A DNA stretch of 40,730 bases, from NCBI GenBank assembly GCA_024275075.1, contig JAJRZU010000072.1:1-40730 (forward strand), in the 5' to 3' direction. The notes under the pieces were generated by a model. The model was given only the letters and a program-made list of their open reading frames with translations, was not told where the DNA came from and did not search any database. The stretch is from Deltaproteobacteria bacterium. Its GTDB lineage: Bacteria > Desulfobacterota > JAJRXV01. Positions 8,370-17,394 of the stretch are shown in pieces. The position numbers and the translations under genes are program-made. Within the stretch, counting starts at the first letter, position 1; each line of letters opens with the position of its first letter.

Positions 8370-10472
8370 TTATTTTTTATTATCGTCTTTCGCCGGTTCA
8401 TCGTCTGTAAACTCTTTAAAGTCCTTGAACTTCTCAGTCGCCTTGAACTCTTTGAGCTCCTTCTTCTTTTCAGTGGACATATCGTCTAAATCACCGAATG
8501 CCCTGATTATATGAGGGGTCAGGAACACCAGCAGATCAGTCTTTTGCACCCTTACGCTATTGGCACGGAACAAAGCGCCAAAAAATGGTATATCACCAAG
8601 GCACGGCACCTTGCTTTCGCTTTGTATCTCGTTATCCTTTATCAGGCCACCGATAACGACCATCGCGTTATCTTTGACAAATACCGTTGTGTTTGCCGTT
8701 CTCTTGCTTGTAGTCGGTGCTGTCGCCTCGACGCCGCGCATCGATTTTACTACCTGCGATATCTCCTGATCTATCTTCAGCTTTACGTAGCTGCTCTCCA
8801 TCACCTGAGGAGTCAGTTTAAGAACCACGCCTACATCTTTGTAATCGTAGGAGAATATAGGGTTGCCGTTCGTGTCGTATTTCTCGCTTATCTTATACGG
8901 GATATTCTCGACAACAGTTATCTGCGCCTCCTCATTATCCATCGTGAGTATGTGCGGGCGCGACATGATGTTGATGTCCGACTCCGTCTCTAACGCCCTC
9001 ATCAGAGCGCCGATGTTCAGAAACTCCCTGCCACCGAAAGTGACGGTGCCTTTTACTGTACCAAGCATCAGCCCGGATGGTGTTGCGAGCGGATTTGTCG
9101 TCAGGTTGTTTATCGTACCGAAGTTTGTGCCGCCGATTACCGCTAATTTATCCTTGGTGAAATCAGATGTCGAGCGCCACTCGATACCCAGCTCCTTCTC
9201 CTTGTCCAGAGATATCTCAACGATGAAAGCCTCCACCAGTACCTGCGGCCTCATGATGTCAAGCTTCTCGATCACCGCCTTCAATGTGTCGTAATCAGAG
9301 GGTGATGCGAGAATGATTAGCGAATTCGTAGCCTTATCCGCAGTGATCGTAACGTCGCCCTCTATCTGCAACTTACCGGCTTTCACCTCTTTAGGTTGCG
9401 CGGGCGGCTTCGGCGGCTTCTTCGCACCGGGTCTTGGTGGGGGCGGCTTCGGTCGTTTCGAGGTCGGCGACCTTCTTCTCGCCTCGTAGGAGAATTTTGC
9501 CAGGACGTCGGCGATCTCCTCTGAATTCGCGTACTTCAAATAATAAACCCTTATCCTGCTCTGTCCCTGCGGTATATCTATATCGATTTTTTTTATGACA
9601 TCCTTTATCTGCTCCAGGATAGACTCATCGGCAAATATAATTACCGAGTTAGTCCTGTCATCCGCGATCGCTTTGAATGGAACCCTTGAAGATTGTGATG
9701 ACTGCGCTCTTCTGCCCTTAGCGGCGCCTTTCCCCTTCCCCTGAGTAGCTTTTGCCCCGCGCGGAACAGCGCCTGCAAATATTGTGGATATCTCCCTGAC
9801 GATATCCGAGGCGGTAGCGTACTGGATCTGCAAAACGTCATAAACCATCGATACGCCCGATACGTCTAACTCCTTCGTTATTTTCAAGACCCGCTCCATG
9901 TTAGCGGCGGTGTCGATCACTATCAATGTGTTGGTCTCATCATACGGGAAGACAACGCCGTTGGTGGAGACGATCTGCCTTATACCGTTTTGCAGAGTCA
10001 TCGCGCGCACGTGCTTCAACGGTATGAGCTGTGTGATAAAGTTATCCGCGGCGCCGCTCTCCCCTGGCGAGGTAAATGTCTGGATATTCTTTGATTTCGC
10101 CTCTTTTATCGGGATTATCTTGACCAGATTATCTGTCTCGACTACCGAGAACCCTTTGATCTCCAGGATCGAGAGCAGCACCTTGTACGCCTCGCTAATC
10201 GTCACGTATTTCGGTGAGATGATCGTTATGCTCTTGTTGCTCAAAGACTCGTCGAAGACAAAGTTCTTACCGGTAAGGTCGCTGATTATCTTAATAAGCT
10301 GCGTTATCGGGGTATCAGGGTAATTAAGCTGGATGAGCACCTGCCCCGCCTCCTCACGTATATTTGGCGGCTCTGGTTTCTCCTTTGGCTCCTCCTTCGG
10401 TGGGAGAGCCGCGGCGAGCGAAGCCCCGATTAGTATTATCATCATCAGTGCAATAACAATCTTCTTTTTCAT
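8370..10472 (-). CDS. gspD: T2SS secretin GspD
   Basis: 700 residues with a Sec signal peptide (about 1-22), periplasmic N0 (about 45-120) and N1-N3 domains, and a C-terminal secretin beta-barrel (about 410-640) containing the conserved VPCLGDIPFFGALFR motif. It forms the outer-membrane exit channel. Two insertions are unusual. Residues 236-262 are rich in Gly, Lys, Arg, Ser and Gln. Residues 333-367 are a Pro/Lys/Arg-rich segment (runs such as KPPPPRPG) inside the third repeat. The last 30 residues are highly charged. No pilotin gene is visible. Confidence 0.97.
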   Translation of the reverse strand: MKKKIVIALMMIILIGASLAAALPPKEEPKEKPEPPNIREEAGQVLIQLNYPDTPITQLIKIISDLTGKNFVFDESLSNKSITIISPKYVTISEAYKVLLSILEIKGFSVVETDNLVKIIPIKEAKSKNIQTFTSPGESGAADNFITQLIPLKHVRAMTLQNGIRQIVSTNGVVFPYDETNTLIVIDTAANMERVLKITKELDVSGVSMVYDVLQIQYATASDIVREISTIFAGAVPRGAKATQGKGKGAAKGRRAQSSQSSRVPFKAIADDRTNSVIIFADESILEQIKDVIKKIDIDIPQGQSRIRVYYLKYANSEEIADVLAKFSYEARRRSPTSKRPKPPPPRPGAKKPPKPPAQPKEVKAGKLQIEGDVTITADKATNSLIILASPSDYDTLKAVIEKLDIMRPQVLVEAFIVEISLDKEKELGIEWRSTSDFTKDKLAVIGGTNFGTINNLTTNPLATPSGLMLGTVKGTVTFGGREFLNIGALMRALETESDINIMSRPHILTMDNEEAQITVVENIPYKISEKYDTNGNPIFSYDYKDVGVVLKLTPQVMESSYVKLKIDQEISQVVKSMRGVEATAPTTSKRTANTTVFVKDNAMVVIGGLIKDNEIQSESKVPCLGDIPFFGALFRANSVRVQKTDLLVFLTPHIIRAFGDLDDMSTEKKKELKEFKATEKFKDFKEFTDDEPAKDDNKK

Positions 10473-10624
10473 AAAGTCCTCTCTTTTGTTGAAACAAGTA
10501 AAGCAATAGCTTGCAAAATTTTCAATTTGAGCTAAATAATGTATATTGCTAATATATTGATTGAGGCATCATGCCTCCCCCTGTGTCAAAATTTCTAATA
10601 TTTATTAATTACCTGCAAAAACGC
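10473..10624. other. gspC-gspD spacer with short hairpin
   Basis: 152 nt without a gene. The only structure seen is the perfect palindrome GAGGCAT-C-ATGCCTC at 10563-10577, one of five similar short intergenic hairpins in the window. The rest is AT-rich. Confidence 0.7.
10563..10577. repeat. Short GAGGCAT/ATGCCTC hairpin
   Basis: A perfect palindrome with a single central base, in the gspC-gspD gap. It shares the GCAT-N-ATGC core with the hairpins at 21082 and 40601. Confidence 0.65.
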
Positions 10625-11662
10625 CTATCTTACTTCATACCCGATCGAGGTATTCTTACCGTTGCGTAAGATATCCACGTTAAGGTTAGACTCCTTCTTC
10701 ATCTCCTCGAGCAGTTGAAGCGCCTCAGGTACGCTCATCGCGTCAAGTATCCTGCCGTTGATCGATTTCACTACGTCACCCTTCCTGATACCGATCTTCT
10801 GGAACAAGCTGCCCGATGCTATGCGCCTCACCTCAAAACCCATCGGCTTATTGTTCTTGTCGACTTTTGGTACAAAGTTTATCTGCCGCTGAAGCGACAT
10901 AAGCGACGAGACATCCTTTGTAAGACTGTCATAGTATCGTTTTTCAATAACATAACTGTTCTTCCCGACATTTGTTATATTACCGTCTCCTTTTTTGATA
11001 TCATTCCCGCGTTTCATCTGCTTTTTCGGGAGGCCGCGCTTACCCGCCTGCCTTCTTGGTTTTTTCTTGCTCCTCTCGACTGCTGTCTCCAATGTGACTA
11101 TACCGTCTTTGGTCTTTACATCGATACTATCTTTCGAGATGCTGGCGATCTCGTATTTATCCTCAATGAAACGGTTGTACTCTTTTAAACCGTAGATCTC
11201 AAACTTCTTCTCGCTCTTAATATATATTACAGCCAGGGAAAGATGCTTCGGTTTCGTTACGGTAGTACCGTACAGCTCATAATTATCCGGTTCAAAAGCC
11301 GGTATCTCGTCCTCCACCTCGGCCTCTTTCGCTTCAGGCCTTGCCTCATCGATATCAGTAAGCGACACGTAGCGGGTTTTACCAATGTTTGCAAAGAAGT
11401 TCTCGTCTAAAATGGCGGCGTTGAATATATTATCATCAAATATCGCTCTGTAATCCGTCAGCGCCCTCTTCTTCTCAACAACCCTTTTGACATACGAGAC
11501 ACCCTTCTCTTTTTTAAAGGGCGTCTTTATTGTCTTACCAATGAAAGTCACGGTAATATCAGCCGCGATAACAGCCAGGATAAGCAGAAAAGAGAACACA
11601 ATCAATATAAAAACTTTTTTTAATACATTTGAATATTTCAACTGACGTCCACCATTCTTCAA
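10625..11662 (-). CDS. gspC: T2SS protein GspC with C-terminal PDZ domain
   Basis: Up to 345 residues. One membrane segment (about 14-34), a homology region that contacts the secretin N0 domain, a Lys/Arg-rich linker (about 195-220), and a PDZ domain over the last 90 residues (GSLFQKIGIRKGDVVKSING and following). GspC couples the inner platform to GspD and may select substrates. It is the first gene of the operon. The start is uncertain: TTG at 11662 gives the longest frame, but TTG at 11641 has a better-placed GGTGG site. A TATAAT hexamer lies at 11669-11674 on the minus strand, without a convincing -35 partner. The stop codon is TAG. Confidence 0.88.
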   Translation of the reverse strand: MKNGGRQLKYSNVLKKVFILIVFSFLLILAVIAADITVTFIGKTIKTPFKKEKGVSYVKRVVEKKRALTDYRAIFDDNIFNAAILDENFFANIGKTRYVSLTDIDEARPEAKEAEVEDEIPAFEPDNYELYGTTVTKPKHLSLAVIYIKSEKKFEIYGLKEYNRFIEDKYEIASISKDSIDVKTKDGIVTLETAVERSKKKPRRQAGKRGLPKKQMKRGNDIKKGDGNITNVGKNSYVIEKRYYDSLTKDVSSLMSLQRQINFVPKVDKNNKPMGFEVRRIASGSLFQKIGIRKGDVVKSINGRILDAMSVPEALQLLEEMKKESNLNVDILRNGKNTSIGYEVR

Positions 11663-11776
11663 TCAATGATTATAGCGATTAATAAATCAAATATCCGCAA
11701 TGCTAAAGTATCAAAAGGGTAAAGATATATCAAGCTTAGTATGTTAAACTATTGTAAAAATAAAATTTAAAAAAAA

Positions 11777-11804
11777 TTGACAGGTAGCTTTTTTCTATTA
11801 AACT
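11777..11804 (+). promoter_or_regulatory. Candidate promoter of the chemotaxis operon
   Basis: TTGACA at 11777-11782 and TAAACT at 11799-11804 are separated by 16 nt. The first gene begins at 11812, only 7 nt after the -10 box, and no Shine-Dalgarno sequence precedes it. If this promoter is used, the cheW transcript would be leaderless or nearly so. Confidence 0.5.
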
Positions 11805-11811
11805 AAAAAAC

Positions 11812-12312
11812 ATGAACGATCAAAACAACGGTCAAAATAATAATGTGCAAGAGAATCCCGGTTATATCCAGGTCGTTTGCTTCAACCTTGAGGATGAGGA
11901 GTACGCGTTTAACATTCTAAACATCAAAGAGGTCATCCACCTTGCCGCCATAACACATGTCCCCCAGATGCCGGAATTTGTGTTAGGGGTCATCAACATA
12001 AGAGGAACCATTGTCCCTGTATTCGACCTGAGAAAGAAATTCGATCTGCCGGTACGGGAAAACACTAACGATACAAGGATCATAGTGACTATTTTAATGA
12101 CAGGCATGGTGGGGCTGATCGTCGATAAAGTATTAGAGAACATTCTAATGAAGGATGAGCAGATAGACCCTGTACCGGCGGTTAAGATGAAGATAGATAA
12201 AGATTGCATATTAGGTATCGGTAAGTTAGATAACCGTATGATTACGATATTGGATATCCAGAGAGTACACAGCGCTATTTTAGACGAGATCAAGACAGAG
12301 TCAGGGATTTAA
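11812..12312 (+). CDS. cheW: Chemotaxis coupling protein CheW (first copy)
   Basis: 166 residues made of one CheW SH3-like domain (about residues 18-160), with a polar Asn/Gln-rich N-terminus. Hallmarks are VVCFNLEDEEYAFNILNIKEVI and GVINIRGTIVPVFDLRKKF. CheW bridges receptors and CheA in the chemosensory array. It opens an operon in which a second CheW follows after 3 nt. The two copies have clearly diverged, so they may bind different surfaces or form the CheW rings seen in arrays. Confidence 0.96.
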   Translation: MNDQNNGQNNNVQENPGYIQVVCFNLEDEEYAFNILNIKEVIHLAAITHVPQMPEFVLGVINIRGTIVPVFDLRKKFDLPVRENTNDTRIIVTILMTGMVGLIVDKVLENILMKDEQIDPVPAVKMKIDKDCILGIGKLDNRMITILDIQRVHSAILDEIKTESGI

Positions 12313-12315
12313 TAT

Positions 12316-12762
12316 ATGTCAGGTGCAGTTAAACAACTTGTTAGCTTTATCGTGGATGACTTACTCTTAGGGTTAGAGATACTGAACATCCAGGAGATCA
12401 TCAGATTCACCGATATAACAACGATACCAAACGCGCCTTCTTTTGTCGAGGGGGTCGTGAACCTCCGCGGTAAGGTCATACCTGTTGTCGATCTGCGCAA
12501 AAAGTTCAACATGCCGGTAAAGGAGCATGACAACTCCACAAGAATCATAATAAGCGAGATAACCGATACGACTGTCGGGTTCATTGTAGACAGCGTTAAT
12601 GAAGTTATGTATATCAAGGATGAGAGCATGGAAAAAGCGCCCAAGATAGCTCTATCCATAGACAGCGAATTTATTATGAATATCGTTAAGCTGAAGGATA
12701 AGCTACTCATAATGCTCGATGTAAAAAAGATATTGTCAAAAAGTGAACAAGAGAGTCTGTGA
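12316..12762 (+). CDS. cheW: Chemotaxis coupling protein CheW (second copy)
   Basis: 148 residues, a single CheW domain from start to end. It carries GVVNLRGKVIPVVDLRKKF, closely matching the first copy, and lacks the Asn/Gln-rich N-terminus. A CAGGGA element about 10 nt before the ATG overlaps the end of the previous gene. The mcp gene follows after 24 nt. Confidence 0.95.
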   Translation: MSGAVKQLVSFIVDDLLLGLEILNIQEIIRFTDITTIPNAPSFVEGVVNLRGKVIPVVDLRKKFNMPVKEHDNSTRIIISEITDTTVGFIVDSVNEVMYIKDESMEKAPKIALSIDSEFIMNIVKLKDKLLIMLDVKKILSKSEQESL

Positions 12763-12786
12763 TAAAAAAAGGAGGAATAATAAAAA

Positions 12787-14682
12787 ATGAAATTTACTGT
12801 CGGTAATAAGCTGATCGGGGGTTTTTTGTTCATCTCATTTTTACTCGTTTTATCGGGTATTCTTGGGATAACCGGGGTTGGTGACGTTAAGGAGGCCGCG
12901 GATGTAATCGTCAACGAAAACATCCCTTTAGCGGATATATCTATGGAATCGATTATTCTTATGAGCACCGGTGAGAAGCTAAGTGGAGATTACCTGTATG
13001 AAGGAGATATCGGGAAATTAGACGGGTTCGAGGATAAGTTCAATGATTCTATTGAAGAGTTCGATATGTTATTGGATCTTCTTACTTATGGTAGCGAAAG
13101 CAATGAATTTAAAACCGCGTCAGGTGGTACGAGCTATGAAAAATGGTCTGAGCTTCATGCGGCGGAGAAAGGTAGCGATAAGACGGTTATAAATGCGGCG
13201 CCAAAGTTAATTCAGGACATTATAGCGAAAGTACAGGCGGCGCACGAGAAATATCATAACGCATGTAAGAACCTTTTCGCTAATCATAAAAAAGCGCTTG
13301 AAGATGAAACCAAACTTAACGAGACGATGGGAGAGTTTGATGTTTTTGCCGATGAATTATCAGACAAAATGATTGAATCAGGAGTTGATATCAGCATTAT
13401 TATGGATTTAAACGCGATGACTATGGCAATAAATGACCTGCTGATCACACATTCTGAAGAGGAGGTGGCTGCGTTTAAAAGTCATAAGGATAGCCTGACA
13501 AGATTAATAAAATCAAAGAAGCAGTTAAAAATGTTAAAAAACATTACTATTGTAGGTGAAAAAATGATAGCTCTGGAGAGGGAATTAGCCAAAACTCACA
13601 GTGCTATTAAAAACTTAAAACTTGAAGTTGAAGACAATGCCAGGAAAGTAAATGAATATTTAGCAGAGATGGAGGAAACCGCGATCCAATATACTGACGA
13701 GAAAGTCTCACTTATGGATAAAACGAATAAATCAATCGTTTTTAAGCAGGTATTATTGACTATCTTCGCATTTTTATTTTCAGTTCTCTTAGGGCTTTAC
13801 CTCTCCAAATCTATAACCGGCGCTCTGAATAACGTTGTGAACGTGACTACATTAGTGGCAAAGGGTGACCTGACGACTAATGCCGAGATCAAAACAAATG
13901 ACGAGCTTGGCGCCCTTGCGACTTCACTTAACGAGATGATAAATGATCTGAACGGGATCGTCATGCAGATAACGGATTCTTCCACTCAGCTCAGCTCGGC
14001 TACGGAGGAGATAACCTCGACATCCCAGCAGATCGCTGACGGCGCTCAGCAGCAGGCTTCATCTTTTGAGGAGATGTCAAGCTCAATACAAACGATCGCC
14101 GATAACGCTTCCCAGGCGAATGATATCGCTCAGAAGACGAGCTCTGACGCGGAGGGGGTCGGCGGCGCTATGGAGAATGTAATAGACGCAATGAAGCAGA
14201 TCGAGGCCAGCTCTAATCAAATCACCGACACTGTCACGGTCATCACCGATATCGCGGACCAGACGAACCTGCTGGCGCTTAACGCTGCAATCGAAGCGGC
14301 AAGGGCGGGCGAACACGGCAAAGGTTTTGCCGTTGTCGCCGATGAAGTCAGGAAACTCGCCGAGAGGAGCGCGACGGCGGCAAAGGAGATCACCAACCTG
14401 ATAGCGGACAGTTCAAGCCAGGTTGCTAATGGCACGACCTTGTCCACTAACGCCGGAGAGTTACTAAAAGTCATCATAGAGAAAGTGGATGAATCGGCGA
14501 AATTGATCGCGACTATATCCGCGGCTACCCAGGAGCAGGCGGCGGCGATGGAGGAGAACAACGCGATCACCGAATCTAACGCAAGCGCGTCTGAGGAGCT
14601 CGCGTCGTCATCAGAAGAGCTTTCAGGTCAGGCGGAAGGCCTGAAAATGCTAATAGAACACTTTAAAGTGAAAACATCATAG
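12787..14682 (+). CDS. Methyl-accepting chemotaxis protein
   Basis: 631 residues. Membrane segment 1 is at about 9-31, a helical periplasmic sensor domain at about 32-315, membrane segment 2 at about 320-341, HAMP at about 342-395 and the coiled-coil signalling domain thereafter. The hairpin tip [20 protein letters not shown] is fully conserved. The C-terminus ends HFKVKTS without a CheR-tethering pentapeptide. An AAGGAGGAA site precedes the start. The stop is TAG and cheR begins 3 nt later in the same frame. The ligand cannot be told from the sensor domain, which resembles four-helix-bundle sensors. Confidence 0.95.
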   Translation: MKFTVGNKLIGGFLFISFLLVLSGILGITGVGDVKEAADVIVNENIPLADISMESIILMSTGEKLSGDYLYEGDIGKLDGFEDKFNDSIEEFDMLLDLLTYGSESNEFKTASGGTSYEKWSELHAAEKGSDKTVINAAPKLIQDIIAKVQAAHEKYHNACKNLFANHKKALEDETKLNETMGEFDVFADELSDKMIESGVDISIIMDLNAMTMAINDLLITHSEEEVAAFKSHKDSLTRLIKSKKQLKMLKNITIVGEKMIALERELAKTHSAIKNLKLEVEDNARKVNEYLAEMEETAIQYTDEKVSLMDKTNKSIVFKQVLLTIFAFLFSVLLGLYLSKSITGALNNVVNVTTLVAKGDLTTNAEIKTNDELGALATSLNEMINDLNGIVMQITDSSTQLSSATEEITSTSQQIADGAQQQASSFEEMSSSIQTIADNASQANDIAQKTSSDAEGVGGAMENVIDAMKQIEASSNQITDTVTVITDIADQTNLLALNAAIEAARAGEHGKGFAVVADEVRKLAERSATAAKEITNLIADSSSQVANGTTLSTNAGELLKVIIEKVDESAKLIATISAATQEQAAAMEENNAITESNASASEELASSSEELSGQAEGLKMLIEHFKVKTS

Positions 14683-14685
14683 ACT

Positions 14686-15537
14686 ATGGAATTTGACATT
14701 AATGCTAATATAAGTGACAGGGAATTTCAATTGTTAAAAGAGCTGATGTATAAAGAGACCGGTGTTTTTTTGAAACCATCAAAGAAGAACCTTATTATCG
14801 CCAGGCTACGCAACCGGTTAAAATTACTGAACATAGATTCTTTTGAGGATTACCATAAACTGCTCGTATCCCGTTCTGGTGCAAATGAGCTCGATATTTT
14901 CGTTAACTCAATAACAACAAACGAAACATATTTCTTTAGAAATGACAGCCAGCTTGAGTATATGAAAAAGGAGATTTTACCCAAAATTATCCACGAGAGA
15001 GTCAGAAGCGGAGCAAATAAAAAGCTCGGTATCTGGTCGGCGGCCTCTTCGAGCGGGGAAGAGGCGTACTCGATCGCGATCTTTTTGAGGCAGGCGATAC
15101 CCAATATCAGTTCATGGCGGCTCAATCTATACGCGTCAGATATTAACAGCGATGTTCTGAATATGGCGAAAGAAGGCGTCTACCCGGTGGAACGGTTAAG
15201 GAAGCTACAAGATGTCGTCAAGAGAAAATACTTCACCAAAAGTATAGATAAAAAATTTAAAAAAGAGCTGTATTCGCTCAGCAATGAGATAAAGTCGATG
15301 GTGACATTTTTGAAGCATAATCTTTTAAAACCCTTTAGATACACCGGCTTGGATATAATATTCCTGAACAATGTACTGATATATTTTGACATGGAATCCA
15401 AGCAGCAAGTCATTGATAATGTATCTAAGAGTTTAAACAAAGGAGGATATTTGTTCTTAGGGCAGTCAGAGAGCCTTATGGGAGTTAAGCACGACTATAA
15501 GTTTATATCACCATCAACATATACAAAGGAAGCGTAA
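14686..15537 (+). CDS. cheR: Chemoreceptor methyltransferase CheR
   Basis: 283 residues with an N-terminal all-helical CheR domain (about 10-70) and a SAM-dependent methyltransferase domain. The SAM-binding motif IWSAASSSGEEAYSIA differs from the usual SAGCSTGEEPYS but keeps the Gly-Glu-Glu core. A late motif LDIIFLNNVLIYFD corresponds to the family's FCRNVLIYF; the Cys-Arg there is replaced by Leu-Asn. It methylates receptor glutamates. The last codons and the stop coincide with the start of a 120-bp repeat, so the C-terminus may have been reshaped by repeat insertion. Confidence 0.93.
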   Translation: MEFDINANISDREFQLLKELMYKETGVFLKPSKKNLIIARLRNRLKLLNIDSFEDYHKLLVSRSGANELDIFVNSITTNETYFFRNDSQLEYMKKEILPKIIHERVRSGANKKLGIWSAASSSGEEAYSIAIFLRQAIPNISSWRLNLYASDINSDVLNMAKEGVYPVERLRKLQDVVKRKYFTKSIDKKFKKELYSLSNEIKSMVTFLKHNLLKPFRYTGLDIIFLNNVLIYFDMESKQQVIDNVSKSLNKGGYLFLGQSESLMGVKHDYKFISPSTYTKEA

Positions 15538-15813
15538 CGCTTCACCTAATATAGGCCTCCGTTGTCGGCCTTGGGGAGGAAGCGCCGCAGGCATACTCGC
15601 AATAGACTGCACAACGTGCAGGCTTAATGGGGGCAAGCGACACGCTTGGAAGCGTAACGCTTCACCTAATATAGGCCTCCGTTGTCGGCCTTGGGGAGGA
15701 AGCGCCGCGGGCATACTCGCAATAGACTGCACAACGTGCAGGCTTAATGGGGGCAAGCGACACGCTTGGAAGCGTAACGCTTCACCTAATACAGGCCTCC
15801 GTTGTCGGCCTTG
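15528..15813. repeat. 120-bp tandem hairpin repeat, about 2.4 copies
   Basis: Two full 120-bp units (15528-15647 and 15648-15767) and a third partial one to about 15813, nearly identical. The first 45 bp of each unit is a reverse-complement relative of the 44-bp repeat at 1-175. The remainder carries further palindromes, CTGCAC-AAC-GTGCAG and CAAGCG-ACA-CGCTTG. The repeat lies between cheR and cheB and overlaps the cheR stop codon. Confidence 0.95.
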
Positions 15814-15894
15814 GGGGATGGGTGGTGCAACTTTTTACATATAGTGGGGTGGGCAAACATTTCTTGCCCGTCTGTCATTAAACGAGGAGAGAGT
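15538..15894. other. cheR-cheB intergenic region
   Basis: 357 nt without a credible gene. Most is the 120-bp repeat. The remainder holds the palindrome GGGCAA/TTGCCC at 15851-15869. The open frame upstream of cheB from 15802 is repeat-derived and is not counted as coding. Confidence 0.85.
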
Positions 15895-16917
15895 ATGATA
15901 AAGATCGTCATTGCAGATGACTCGGCTTTCTTGCGGCAGATACTGAAATATGAGCTTGAAAAAGACCCGATGCTAAGAATAGTCGCAAGCGCTATGAACG
16001 GTAAGGAAGCGATTAAATTTGTTAAGGAATATTCGCCGCATATACTCATTTTGGACTGCATCATGCCGGTGATGTCCGGGTTAGAAGCGTTAGAGGTTAT
16101 CATGGATGAGTGCCCGTTGCCGGTCATTCTGTTCAGCACTTTGGCAAAGGAGGGCGCCGCGGTAACGATAAAAGGGTTAGAGCTTGGCGCGCTTGATTTT
16201 ATTACCAAACCGTCAGGCAGCGCGGAGCATGTAAGGGAAGTCATAGCTGACCTTATATATAAGATCAAGAACTTAAGTTACCTGAGAAATGTAAACAAGC
16301 TGCTGATTAAAAAGAAGGCGCTATCATCTAATCTCAAAAATATTAAGAAGAAAGTCGATATAGTCGCCATCGCCTCATCCGCTGGCGGCGTGCAGGCGTC
16401 CATGGAAGTGATACCCAAGCTGCATAGGGAATCCCCGCCGGTTGTCTGGGTACAGCACATGCCGCCGAAATTCACACTAAGCTTCGCCAACAGATTGGAC
16501 ACTATATCGAATATCAAGGTAAAAGAAGCCGAGAACAACGACAGGCTACACCCGGGGTTATGCCTCCTTGCGCCCGGCGGAAAGCACATGACAGTAAGAA
16601 AGATAAATACTGAGTACTGCGTAAGAGTATTCGATTCAGAGAAGGTCTCTGGTCATAAACCATCATGCGATGTCCTGATGAACTCTGTCGCGAGCGTCTT
16701 TAAAGCTAATGCCGCTGGGATTATTCTGACCGGTATTGGGCAGGACGGGGCAAAGGGGATGCTGAATATGCACCGAAGCGGCGCGTTCACTATAGGGCAG
16801 AACGAGGAGACATGCGTCGTGTACAGTATGCCAAAGGTCGCGAATGAAATAGGTGGCGTAGACATAGAGTTGCCGTTAAATGAGATCGTGCACCAGTTAA
16901 ATATGATTATTTTTTAA
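15895..16917 (+). CDS. cheB: Chemoreceptor methylesterase CheB
   Basis: 340 residues from the ATG at 15895, chosen because a GAGGAGAG site sits just upstream and the receiver domain starts at residue 1. The receiver domain (1-120) has phospho-acceptor Asp54. The methylesterase domain (about 150-335) has the triad Ser162 (in IASSAGG), His188 (in QHMPP) and Asp284 (in GIGQDGAKG). The usual Thr after the catalytic Ser is Ala, a mild variation. CheB demethylates or deamidates receptors in response to CheA. Confidence 0.95.
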   Translation: MIKIVIADDSAFLRQILKYELEKDPMLRIVASAMNGKEAIKFVKEYSPHILILDCIMPVMSGLEALEVIMDECPLPVILFSTLAKEGAAVTIKGLELGALDFITKPSGSAEHVREVIADLIYKIKNLSYLRNVNKLLIKKKALSSNLKNIKKKVDIVAIASSAGGVQASMEVIPKLHRESPPVVWVQHMPPKFTLSFANRLDTISNIKVKEAENNDRLHPGLCLLAPGGKHMTVRKINTEYCVRVFDSEKVSGHKPSCDVLMNSVASVFKANAAGIILTGIGQDGAKGMLNMHRSGAFTIGQNEETCVVYSMPKVANEIGGVDIELPLNEIVHQLNMIIF

Positions 16918-16943
16918 TACCTTATGCTTTCAAAAGGGGGGGA

Positions 16944-17363
16944 ATGATGGAACTAAATAAATTCAAGATATTGATTGTCGATGACGAGGAGACCATATTA
17001 GAGCTCATGCATGATTATCTGTCTCAAGAGGGTTATAATGTTCAGACAACATCAGATCCATTAGAAGCCATTGAAATTATTACAGGTGGAAATATACATA
17101 TTGTCCTGTCTGACATCAAGATGCCGCGGATGAATGGCGATGAGTTATTAGAAAAAATCAAAGCTATAAATGGGCTGGTGCAGGTGATAATAATGACTGG
17201 ATTCGCTTCTTTAGATAACACTGTAAGGTGCCTTGAAAGTGGCGCTAACGACTACTTGCTGAAACCTTTCAAGGACATGAAAGAGGTCAAGGATATTATC
17301 AATCTGACGATAAACAAACTAAGCAGGTGGCAGCAGGTTGTGAAAGATATCTATGTTAAATAA
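16944..17363 (+). CDS. Single-domain response regulator
   Basis: 139 residues: a CheY-like receiver with the acidic pair in VDDEE at 12-16, phospho-acceptor Asp57, the Thr of MTGFAS, and the Lys of LLKPF. About 20 extra C-terminal residues form a basic helix. It lacks an output domain. Located between cheB and cheA, it may be a second CheA target or phosphate sink beside the CheY encoded at 21821. A run of seven G just before the start provides the ribosome-binding site; ATG at 16947 is an alternative start. Confidence 0.92.
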   Translation: MMELNKFKILIVDDEETILELMHDYLSQEGYNVQTTSDPLEAIEIITGGNIHIVLSDIKMPRMNGDELLEKIKAINGLVQVIIMTGFASLDNTVRCLESGANDYLLKPFKDMKEVKDIINLTINKLSRWQQVVKDIYVK

Positions 17364-17394
17364 GAGATTTAACATAATCCCATAAGGTGAGAAT

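Noticed and set aside
14680-14688. MCP-CheR fusion by readthrough of the TAG between them
   Set aside because: The two genes are in the same frame with only one codon between, but each is complete and normal in length, and close spacing is ordinary in operons.
15514-15756. An 80-codon minus-strand frame with an internally duplicated sequence across the 120-bp repeat
   Set aside because: The frame merely translates two copies of a hairpin repeat; there is no ribosome-binding site and no domain.
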